Shown piece after piece: positions 54,458-64,000 of a stretch of 64,000 nt of DNA. The notes beneath the pieces were generated by a model. That model was not told the origin of the DNA. It ran no database searches and was given only the letters and a program-made list of their open reading frames with translations. The stretch comes from Macrocystis pyrifera. Its lineage: Eukaryota; Sar; Phaeophyceae; Laminariales; Laminariaceae. Each line of letters begins with the position of its first letter. Positions within the stretch are counted from its first letter, which is position 1. Both the position numbers and the translations under genes were made by a program. The stretch lies in contig JASSKH010000036.1 in NCBI GenBank assembly GCA_031763025.1, positions 2,839,001 through 2,903,000 of the forward strand, given 5' to 3'.

Positions 54458-55219
54458 CAGGAAGCAGCCGATCAGGCAGCTCGAGCTCTCCCACGAGATC
54501 AGGCTCAGGATCTACGGGGGCAACGGCTTGAAGCTGCCCATTCTGTTGTACTCACAGGTGAGCTGCGGGTTGTATTACTCTGGTGTCATCATATACGCTT
54601 GATCCAGAGCACAGCACAACGTAGCAATGTTATGACGGTGGTCAAGAGCAGACTTGCCTGCTTCGTCAAAACGATTGACGTCGTAGTTGTTTTTCTTCAA
54701 GACTCGACATCGCCTCGACCGGTCGTCCGTCGTCCGTCTCGCTTGTTGAACCCATCTCCAGATGACTCCTGTGCTGAACGCCCAATGCTTCAGGAGGCTT
54801 CTTGTTGCGTCCCTTCAGGGCTACCGCCGGTATCTCTGCACCCTCTTCGTCATTTCCATCAACAGGAAGATAGCCAACCAACTGCAAAGCTATGCTTCGG
54901 TGTTTGCGAAACGCGCATGGCTCCCGATCATGAAAGTCGCCGCTGGGTCGTCAGGGGGGTGATGCAGCAAGCACCGTTCAAGGGTTTGAGCACTTCTGTG
55001 GCCCAACCCTCGAATGTTTCCTCCCAACCCCTCAATGCGGAATTCGTTGGCGTCATCCACGGTCGCGGCCGGGACGGTGGGGGCAGGGGTAGAGATACGA
55101 GTCCGCGCATTTTGCGGGTGGATGTCGCCAGGGGGGGGGTGGGCGGAGGGAATGGCGGTCGTATACTGATGGAGGAACCCGGAGGTTGCCAAGAGTGCGC
55201 ACACCGCAAGGGTAGATGA
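54329..55219 (+). CDS. 296-codon ORF with polyGln, unknown function
   Basis: The longest open frame outside the retrotransposons. It begins MNHAHWTVEFRQRASPS and passes through a Gln run (54426-54465) and QEAADQAARALPRDQ, shared with candidate exon a at 38842-39355. It crosses the donor-like CACAG/GTGAGC at 54564 and continues into repeat R. There it encodes WVVRGVMQQAPFKG, a Gly/Arg-rich stretch and a final GGCQECAHRKGR with a C-x2-C pair. Openness across a probable intron may be chance. Compared with the minus-strand locus, about 2.2 kb of sequence (including candidate exon b) is missing at 54800. It may be a truncated, possibly nonfunctional, copy of the candidate gene. Confidence 0.35.
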
Positions 55220-56262
55220 TCTCAGATCGACCCTGGATCCATATTTGGACGAGCAACGGCGTATCGTGCCTGCTAACCCTGGCCCAGGGACAGAAAACAT
55301 ATTCGTCGAAACGCAGAGGAACATTGAATTTTCTCCTTGCAAGTTCCCTTTGGTCCGTGGGTCATACGAGGACCCTAAAAATGACTGGGTTGGTTGCAGA
55401 AGTGATGGTCTTTAGTAGTTGCCACTGAAGTTGAATATGGGCTAACGTGCAAGATTTGGTGTAGGAGTGGCTGCTGCTGAAGATACGTTTTGCGATTGAA
55501 ACCGACTTCTTAACACACGTCGTGGCGTTTTCCGTGTATTGCAATATGTTTTCTTGGAGAAGGCCGAGGGCGACGTAGACTGCGTTGGGTGTGTTGTCTA
55601 AAACGCAGTGAACTTCGTCGTTACACCACCAGACAACTCTCATGCATCCATGTTCAACATTGTAGTACATTACACGAGATATCACTTCCATCGGTCACGT
55701 TGAGTTGAGTATCTCATGTGTGATCGTTCTGCGTCGTCAGAGATAAAATTCTAGAGCAGCAGCTAGCTGCAGTAGTAATACGTAACACCTTTTCTAGTTT
55801 TTTGTTGCCTATCTTTGTGACGACACCCCCACAACCCTTCACCTGCAACAAGTATACCGGCACTGCCAGACTACCCGGAAAGTACCACGTAATCTAACGT
55901 CAAGAACCGTTGACAATCGGATTTTATCTCGAACATATATATACAGTATGCACTATTATTACGTGAAGTCGACTTTTAACGTTGAAAATAAATCTTGTCC
56001 TCTACCGGAACACAGGCAAAGGAGCCTACTGTAAGAGTAAATGACAGGAACATACAAAATTTGATAGCGGTTATACTGAAGTCAGTATAAAACGCACCTT
56101 TCCTGAATAAGAAATTCGGACTGGATCAGCATTCCTGCTTCTTATTTTCCCCACTACTATGATGAGTGAGGTGTTTTACATTATTGTAGCTCGCCCGGGA
56201 AAAATGCCTTTTTATTTCTTCTATATATATTTCTTGACCCCTACCCATGGTCCCTGAGCCTT
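54800..56262 (-). repeat. Repeat R, reverse copy
   Basis: Reverse complement of 26713-28165. It ends TTGACCCCTACCCATGGTCCCTGAGCC, mirroring GGCTCAGGGACCATAGGTAGG on the left. On its minus strand, 55691-55362 encodes CMRVVWWCNDEVHCVLDNTP, matching 27320-27380 in the left copy. Substitutions and small indels are frequent, so the pair is not recent. Confidence 0.85.
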
Positions 56263-56433
56263 TTCGTACGTGTTCATACGAATAGCCAAGCGTGGCTTAT
56301 ATTTCTGAACAAATACCTCACGAATTAGAAACATACCAAAAAAGGACGAAACCGAGGAGAAACCTTAAGAATTGGCAATAAATCGAAAACGAAAAAATAT
56401 GCAGCATCTTCAAACAAGTAAAAATTACACCTA

Positions 56434-56538
56434 TTACGGGGGTACACAGTTAATAGGACCCATGGTACACATAAAAACCTATATAGTTACCTTTTTTTAC
56501 TAACCAAATTTGGACCCGTTAACTATGGACCCCCGTAA
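56434..56538. mobile_element. MITE, 105 bp, TA target duplication
   Basis: It starts TTACGGGGGTACACAGTTAATAGGACC and its end reads back as TTACGGGGGTCCATAGTTAACGGG-TCC, so the terminal inverted repeats are about 27 bp with few mismatches. TA flanks each side. A TA duplication and lack of ORF fit a Tc1/mariner-type nonautonomous element. A second family member is at 62027-62130. Confidence 0.88.
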
Positions 56539-57269
56539 TAGCAAATATCTATGTCGCCAGTCGCGAGGGAATTTCCCAAGGAAGGCCGCACTCTCATGGT
56601 CTGACCTGATCGCCCACAAGGTTCTGGTCGCAAATATAATGATCGCTTGGTATTCATTTTAGTTTGTAAACGGTTCTTATATTTACGCCTAGAGTAGTTT
56701 TTGTTGCCAAGTACCAAAGCATCCTGATTGGGTGTTCCCATAAGGCTGCCTTAAGTTTTGGCCAATCAGCAGCACTATACGCGCGGCGCGATCAATATGC
56801 GCGGCGCGGTTAGGCTGGCATGCTGCATGCTGCCGCCATCCTCTGCTTGTGAGCCTGAAACAAGGCGCGGGTACGATACAAACTCAGATGCTTGCAGCAA
56901 CTCAAAGGTGAAGAGGCACTGGGCAAGCTGCTGGTGGTGGTGCTTCTTCGCATTGTGGGTATTCAGCTGGTGGTGCTGGTGGGGATACAAAACGTCGGCG
57001 TGGCGGGATGAAAACCTACAGTCATCAGGGAGCGCTTCCAGATTCCGTGTGCAAGAAGGCCTGCACGGCAGAGGGGGAGGCTTCTATGTAGCAGGTGCCC
57101 GTGTATGTTGTCGTGTTGTGTCACATGCTGCTTGTGTGCTCCCTGGCGATACGAGTAATCTACCACCTACGAGTGTCGCCTGCTGGTACAGACATTTTAT
57201 ACTTGGTACCTAAAAGAGTACTGCACCACAACAAAACTGTACCAGGTATGTACCGTAGGTACTATTAAT
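56539..57269. other. Spacer between MITE and reverse Rep-A array
   Basis: Contains GCGCGGCGCG words near 56778-56808 and a 151-codon plus-strand ORF (56758-57213) with no recognisable domain; its peptide is Cys/Trp-rich and low in conserved features. Nothing is supported as a gene. Confidence 0.4.
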
Positions 57270-59079
57270 ACTAGTAATTGGTGGTAATGAGGCGCGACCT
57301 CAGCAATACCTGAAGTAGTCATATCTGCGATGCATCATGCAAAACATTTGTCCTGAACCAACACGAACGAACATCTACTGCTGCTGTACCTACTACCTAT
57401 ACGCCGTCGTTGGTGACTCTCATAACCGTAAATATTCTTGGCATCATATCCTGCTCTTGAAAAACACAGACAGCACAGCAGTACGGACACACCTGTAACA
57501 AATACCAGGTACTGGATTTTGTCGTGTGTATGCTGGTATTTCCACCTCGAAATCCGGCATAATAATTTGAAGACGAAAAATATGTACTACTGCTGTGTGA
57601 CCACAGAAGTTATTACTTGTATTCGTATCGTATCTCTCGGGAATTCAGGAATCGGCACAGACACTGACTGGTTGTGCTGGATGTCGACGGGTGGAAAGAA
57701 CAAGACGACAAATAGACACACACCTGATATATTTTTTTTTTCTTTTTCTGTTTTTCCAACAGCAAGTGTTTTCTGGTTGAAATTCGGCATAATTAATTTG
57801 AACACGAAAAATCTGCATCTGAAAATATTTGTCCAACAGAAGGTGCTTCTTTCTCGCCACCACTACTTGCTTGTACTGATGTATGTACGACATCTACATA
57901 CAGCAGCAGTGTTTCTCCAGCAACAAAAACAGCAGCAGCAGCAGTAGTAGTGGGCCGCACGAGGCCAGGGTCAGCGTCGCTGTACGCTCAGCGGCTCGGC
58001 TTGTCAATCTAACCCTTGAACCCTTTGTACACATCTACAGCAGCAGCAGTGTGTTTCTCCAGCAACAAAACAGCAGTAGCAGTATAGCAGTAGGACACAC
58101 GACGCCAAGGTCAGCGTCGCTGTACGCTCGGCTTGTCAATCTAAACCCTTGAACCCTTTGTACACGTACTCGATTTTGTCCTGTGTTGGTTTTGAACTCG
58201 AAATTCGGCATAATAATTTCAAGACGAAAAATCTGCACTCGACGTGCTCTGTCCAAGAGAGAACTTCTCGTAGCAGGTAGCAGGTGCCACCGCTACTACT
58301 GATGATGTACGACATCTACAGCAGAGCTTCTCCAGCAGCAAAACAGCAGCAGCAGTAGGACACACGAGGCCAGGTCAGCGTCGCTGTACGCTCGGTTTGT
58401 GTGTGAACCCTTCGTACATGTGTTTCCTGGTCCCGAACTCATAGTTGAAGACGAAAAATCTACAATCTGACGTGCAGAGCTTCTTCTAGCAGTGCCACCA
58501 CTACTACTACTGCTGTACAACAACTATTATACAGCAGATACTCTCCTGCTTCTCAGTCCCCTCATCAGCAGGAGGGTGGGCCTGCAGCATGTCTCGGGGA
58601 CATGGCCCGAACGCTCGTTGCTGTGGACAGGCACAGTCTGCCTACCTACGAGTACTCGTAGAGCTAGCTGGGTTTCAAAATATGATGTGTTGTTGGTTCT
58701 GTGTTTTTTCAACATGGCCCAGCACCAACATGTGCCTACACACGTTGCCACACCTAGCTCGAGCTGCTGTGAACGACTTACCACCGCACCAGCACCAGGA
58801 GGTCCCTTTTGTGTGTGCGCGTCCACAGAGCCCGCCGGGACTGGAATTGGTGCGGTGTGCGTCGAGGGCGGTGGTCAAACGTTGCCCAAAAAAATGTTGA
58901 ATCACACACACACACTCACCCCACCAACACACACACCCACACACACACACATACAGAAAAACTCAAAACAAGGCACCCCACGCTCGTATCCGAGCCGCTA
59001 TGAAGAGGCTTTTTTTTTCTTGGAAAATTCCAAGAAAAAAAAGCTCGCCCGTTTTTAGCGCGCTTCGCGCGCCTCATTA
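57270..59079 (-). repeat. Rep-A unit 7, inverted
   Basis: Reverse-oriented unit of 1.81 kb, from the tail (ACTAGTAATTGGTGGTAATG) to the head (hairpin near 59010-59045, then GCGCGCTTCGCGCGCCTCATTA). It has the short form without duplicated sub-blocks, like 22718-24467. Confidence 0.9.
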
Positions 59080-60907
59080 CTAGTAATTGGTGGTAATGAG
59101 GCGCGACCTCAGCAATACCTGCAGTAGTCATATCTGCGATGCATCATGCACAACATTTATTTGATTTGTGCTGAACCAACACGAACGAACATCTACTGCT
59201 GCTGCTGTACCTACTACCTATACGCCGTCGTTGGTGAATCTCATAACCGTAAATATTCTTGGCATCATATCCTGCTCTTGAAAAACACAGACAGCACAGC
59301 AGTACGGACACACCTGTAACAAATACCAGGTACTGGATTTTGTCGTGTGTATCCTGGTATTTCCACCTCGAAATCCGGCATAATAACTTGAAGACGAAAA
59401 TATGTACTACTGCTGTGTGACCACGGAACTGGATGTCGACGGGTGGAAAGAACAAGAGACGACAAATAGACACACACCTCATATATATTTTTTCTTTTTC
59501 TGTTCTTCCAACAGCAAGTGTTTTCTGGTTGAAATTCGGCATAATTAATTTGAACACGAAAAATCTGCATCTGAAAATATTTGTCCAACAGAAGACGCTT
59601 CTTTCTCGTAGCAGGTGCCACCACTACTTGCTTGTACTGATGTGTACGACATCTGCATACAGCAGCTGTGTTTCTCCAGCAACAAAAACAGCAGCAGCAG
59701 CAGTAGCAGTGGGACGCACGAGGCCAGGGTCAGCGTCAATGTACGCTCGGCGGCTCGGCTTGTCAATCTAACCCTTGAACCCTTTGTACACATCTACAGC
59801 AGCAGCAGTGTTTCTCCAGCAACAAAAACAGCAGCAGCAGTAGCAGTAGGACACACGACGCCAAGGTCAGCGTCGCTGTACGCTCGGCTTGTCAATCTCA
59901 CCCCTTGAACCCTTTGTACACGTAGTCGATTTTGTCCTGTGTTGGTTTTGAACTCGAAATTCGGCATAATAATTTCAAGACGAAAAATCTGCACTCGACG
60001 TGCTCTGTCCAAGAGAGAACTTCTCGTAGCAGGTAGCAGGTGCCACCGCTACTACTGATGATGTACGACATCTACAGTAGAGCTTCTCCAGCAGCAAAAA
60101 CAGCAGCAGCAGTAGGACACACGAGGCCAGGTCAGCGTCGCTGTACGCTCGGCTTGTGTGTGAACCCTTCGTACATGTGTTTCCTGGTCCCGAACTCCTA
60201 ATTTGAAGACGAAAAATCTACAATCTGACGTGTGTCCAGCAGAGCTTCTTCTAGCAGTGCCACCACTACTACTACTGCTGTACAACAACGTGTGTCCAGC
60301 AGAGCTTCTTCTAGCAGTGCCACCACTACTACTACTGCTGTACAACAACTATTATACAGCAGATACTCTCCTGCTTCTCAGTCCCCTCATCAGCAGGAGG
60401 GTGGGCCTGCAGCATGTCTCGGGGACATGGCCCGAACGCTCGTTGCTGTGGACAGGCACAGTCTGCCTACCTACGAGTACTCGTAGAGCTAGCTGGGTTT
60501 CAAAATATGATGTGTTGTTGGTTCTGTGTTTTTTCAACATGGCCCAGCACCAACATGTGCCTACACACGTTGCCACACCTAGCTCGAGCTGCTGTGAACG
60601 ACTTACCACCGCACCAGCACCAGGAGGTCCCTTTTGTGTGTGCGCGTCCACAGAGCCCGCCGGGACTGGAATTGGTGCGGTGTGCGTCGAGGGCGGTGGT
60701 CAAACGTTGCCCAAAAAAATGTTGAATCACACACACACACACACCCCACCAACACACACACACCCACACACACACACATACAGAAAAACTCAAAACAAGG
60801 CACCCCACGCTCGTATCCGAGCCGCTATGAAGAGGCTTTTTTTTTCTTGGAAAATTCCAAGAACAAAAAGGCTCGCCCGTTTTTAGCGCGCTTCGCGCGC
60901 CTCATTA
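59078..60907 (-). repeat. Rep-A unit 8, inverted
   Basis: A second inverted unit, head-to-tail with unit 7, joined through CATTACTAGTAATTGG. It carries a small internal duplication of GTGTGTCCAGCAGAGCTTCTT (60230 and 60290) and ends at 60907 with CGCGCCTCATTA, where unrelated sequence begins. That fixes the family's outer boundary. Confidence 0.9.
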
Positions 60908-62026
60908 TTTATACTGCTGCTGTTGTATACTCGTACCTACCTGCTGTCCGAGCACCACAGGAGTCCCTCCAGCAGATGTGCCGTACGGGCTTCACAAGGG
61001 CATCTGTGCTCGTACCGTCTACCACAACAGCAGCAGTTGTCTGAATTTTTCTCGCCTCCCGTACTGACTGCACGTATATACTAGTACCAGTGTGCGCAGG
61101 AGAGGTACTGCACTGCTGCTTTACCAGGTACTGACTGCTATAAGAGAATGTTGCCTACGAGGGAGGCACCTGTTTGGTGCGTCACAACTTGCACGGCTGC
61201 CGTGTGCCGGTGGCAACCTGCGCAGCAATCCCTCCAGTAGATGGCTGTCGCCTGCACCCCACGAGCTCTCTCTACACTTTACCTACCATTACACAAGGCA
61301 GCAACCGTGGTCTGGATTGTTTTTCGGTGGTTAGGAGATGCGTTTTTATGAAGAAAGCGCAGAGGAATTCGAGGAAGTGGAATAAGCCACAAGGTCAGGA
61401 GTCAAGACCATGTACATGAAAAACGAGTGGGGGAGTGGCATCGCTTAATTCGTACGTACCGAAGGTTAGCTTCAACGGTATACGTGAAATTCACGTCGGG
61501 TGTGAGACTTGATCCCGTTTAAGTTCGTCGAGTGCCGTGATGCCGAGTGAATAAACGGCCGCAACGTGGCAAGCATTTTGACTGGGTTTCCCGTCAAGTA
61601 AGTTGTCACTGCTGTTCCGCACAACATATGACGTTGTCACTGCTGTTTGGTCCTATTCTTGTTCGTTGCCACCTCTGTCAGGATGATCCCGTCATCACGA
61701 GCATGGTGAGATCTTCTGCGATATATTAGCATCGGCGGCCCATTTGGTGGGTCAATCTGGTTGAAGACCCAGCAATCTTTGCTGAGGGACGAAGCGAGGA
61801 AGGCTGCACGTCAAGGCTGACTGACAGACTGATTCCGATGGCCTGCCAATATAGTATCCAGGCAAGGGAGTATTTTGCGGTTGGCTTTCTAATGTATCAG
61901 CGTGCTTGCAGTACAAATGGTGCAGAAGAGTGTATATGCCTCTGCTCGCATGAAGGGAGATTCTATGGCCACTCTTGATCACCACGATCTTGATCTTGCT
62001 GACGTAGGGAGTGGGGGGGTGTACTA
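60908..62026. other. Unassigned region with a trace of the zinc/OTU unit
   Basis: TGTCAGGATGATCCCGTCATCACGAGC at 61676 resembles TGTCAGGATGATCCCGCCACCACGCAC at 9025, inside the upstream exon of the zinc/OTU unit. Only about 60 bp is alignable by eye. No intact ORF with motifs is seen elsewhere here. Confidence 0.4.
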
Positions 62027-62130
62027 TTACGGGGGGCCATAGTAAATAGGACCAAATATTGTGAGTAAAAACAGCGAAATGTATAGGTTTTGTGTGTACG
62101 GTAGGTCCTATTTAATATGGTCCCTCGTAA
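62027..62130. mobile_element. MITE, 104 bp, second family member
   Basis: It starts TTACGGGGGGCCATAGTAAATAGGACC and ends GGTCCTATTTAATATGGTCCCTCGTAA, flanked by TA on both sides. The terminal sequences match the element at 56434-56538, while the middle (AAACAGCGAAATGTATAGG) differs. Confidence 0.88.
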
Positions 62131-64000
62131 TAAATATCATGAATGGTCGTAGTCGTACGACCGTAGACCCTCGCATCCCTATCATGCAGGGACGGAGCAT
62201 AACTTTCAAGGGGGGGGTATGAGCAGCTGGTACACGGGGCCATGCAGGAATAGTTTGATCGAGTGCTGGATACGGTGCCACAGACTTAATCAGTGTTTTT
62301 GTTCCGACATTGACACGCAATATTTGCTATCGCCTTCATAGGTTGTCCTCGCCCGTGTGAAATAATCGTCTTCGTACTGTTGGGCAACGCGAAGTATCCG
62401 AACTGGATTTCCACAATATCTTACTGTGACGTTGGGGCCCAATCCAGTTATCGTAGCAGGATGCCAAACGCGCGGGAGGTATTGGCTGTCAAGCGTGCGG
62501 GAGGTATTGAGGAATTGTGTCACGATAGAATCAATGCTACTACGCAGTCCTGGAGGTTGATGCATACCACTCGAGCAGGGCTGTTTCGCTTCCGATTTGT
62601 TCGAGTCGCGTGCCGCCCTAGTGAAACATACCGGCCACCCCTCCAAGCCCAGCACCACTTTAATGACGCTCGTCGTACCGACGGAGCTCTGTACACTTTC
62701 CTAATCCGTCATTGAAGTGTACGATGTCGTCGCCGATATGGAAGTGGAAAAATATTGCGGTGATCGTCTCCATAATGAGCAACAAGGCCGGCCACCTTGA
62801 GGCGTACTGTTAAAACATCGAACGAAACCTCTCCCGTTTTCTTCAGTTCTGGGTGCTCGAGCGAGGCCCTATACCGTTCTGGTAATGTATTTACTGTTTG
62901 TGGGCTAGCATGACACGTGCTACCCACATCCCGCGCCCCACGGGTGGTGACGCAGGCATCAGCAGGGAAGCGCTAAGGCCCGTTCGAGAGAAATATGAGC
63001 CCATCAGGGCAAGCTGCGCGCTCCCGTGGATGGTGGAGGTCCCGCAGGCGCCACGCGTGGTATCGACGACGACTTTCAGTTTAAACAGACAGTATGCAGA
63101 ACATCAAGCTGTTCGAAATTAGGGGACACAAGAGTATTGCTGTGCAGTCATCAATGACATTGGTGTCTTGGCACGTTTGCCCGCACGTCGTATCAACTGG
63201 GTATTATATAACAGTGGGGGCATAAAAATAAAACCAGAATCAGTTGTTTGGATCACAAGGTGGGAGGGCGCATTCACTGCTGTGTACCAGACGAGCGTTG
63301 TCGCGACTTAAGGCAGTAGTCGGAGAAGAGCGTCATTTGTAAATTCAGTCGGCAGTGCGACTTGGATGCGCCTGAGACGAAATACATCAGGCGGGCTTCA
63401 ATTCTGGCCGGTCGCACAAGCAATAGTAGTGTGTGTCAAGTGCAGGCAATTCGGATAGTACTACTTAGATCAAACTATATGATGTACGACGCGTGCAGCG
63501 TGTACATTGACTCCTTATGTTTCAAGCAGATATCATAGGTTTTAGCCGACCTTATTTTAGCCCTTCGAGAACAAGATGATGATGGTATTTTCTTGCGTTG
63601 CGCATTCTTCCAATCAACGTTTTCACGTGCCTTGGTTGTTTCGCACGAATTGTAGGTATACTCTCATGCAATTACACCCGACACTTTCGGTCGGTGCACA
63701 GCGTCCAAGAGCAGGGTGCGCTTGAGCTATATGTGAAGAGCATTTTTTTGTTTGTATGCTTCGGGGGGCTGTGGGAGCAGTGATCAACGAAGACTGCTTC
63801 TGCGCGGTTCAACCAAATAGAATTCACGACTGCTACTGTCGAGGGGCACACCATTAAGAGTGTCAAAACATGATACCACACTATGGGACAAAGAAATTAC
63901 TCGATGTTGTCAATATGTACCACGTACAAGAGAAGATGCGCATCTTTATGTTTCTATCTTACACAGCCTTCCACCTGCACGTACTCGTTTATGCTTCATT
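62131..64000. other. Unassigned right end
   Basis: Two minus-strand ORFs are the most protein-like: 62709-62927 (PERYRASLEHPELKKTGEV, FDVLTVRLKVAGLVAHYGDD) and 62290-62658 (LDSQYLPRVWHPATITGLG). They are adjacent, on the same strand and in different frames, so they could be exons, but no family is recognised and no splice sites were confirmed. The remaining ORFs are under 75 codons. Confidence 0.3.

Noticed and set aside
57438-57947. 169-codon ORF in inverted Rep-A
   Set aside because: Frame is not kept in the other units, for example it is broken by small indels at 15.7-16.1 kb.

Overview
This window looks like nuclear DNA of a eukaryote with a large, repeat-dominated genome. The visible signs are two complete Ty1/copia LTR retrotransposons, a decayed non-LTR retrotransposon, TA-flanked MITE-like elements, long CAG/CTG arrays, an internal (CCCTAA)n telomere-type tract, and fragmentary genes with GT-AG introns. 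There are no operons, bacterial-style gene packing, rRNA genes or convincing tRNA genes. A stramenopile alga such as a brown alga is my best guess from this mix, but that is an inference and the lineage is not proven here.

Layout. 1-5.1 kb: an approximately 150-bp tandem repeat family interrupted by a decayed, 5'-truncated LINE-type reverse transcriptase on the minus strand (about 1.56-3.73 kb). 5.1-26.2 kb: an array of one repeat family (here Rep-A) whose full units start with TAATGAGGCGCG and a 40-bp hairpin and end with CGCGCCTCATTA. The array contains a nearly identical 2.9-kb tandem duplication (about 14.99-20.80 kb). It is interrupted at 6.43-14.13 kb by two tandem copies of a gene-bearing unit with a zinc-finger half-module, an OTU-protease-like His box and CAG-rich intron-like arrays. 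One copy also carries a palindromic minisatellite with the internal telomere-like tract. 26.7-28.2 kb: repeat R, forward. 28.96-37.16 kb: Copia-1, minus strand, with 247-bp LTRs and TATAT target duplication. 37.2-39.4 kb: a candidate host gene of unknown function, minus strand. 39.67-46.68 kb: Copia-2, minus strand, with 461-bp LTRs and TTTTC target duplication. 46.7-49.2 kb: no supported gene. 49.3-54.3 kb: diverged 1-kb direct repeats around a plus-strand cysteine-peptidase-like gene with one clean 172-bp intron. 54.3-60.9 kb: inverted counterparts of the candidate-gene exon, R and Rep-A. 60.9-64 kb: mostly unassigned sequence with one MITE.

The main structural conclusion is that 5.1-39.4 kb and 54.3-60.9 kb carry the same blocks in the same order but opposite orientation. 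They look like the arms of an old inverted segmental duplication. One arm later gained Copia-1 and the other lost about 2.2 kb of the candidate gene. Most protein-coding content here belongs to mobile elements. The best candidates for something not yet described are the duplicated zinc/OTU unit, the cysteine-peptidase gene between direct repeats, and the Rep-A family itself.
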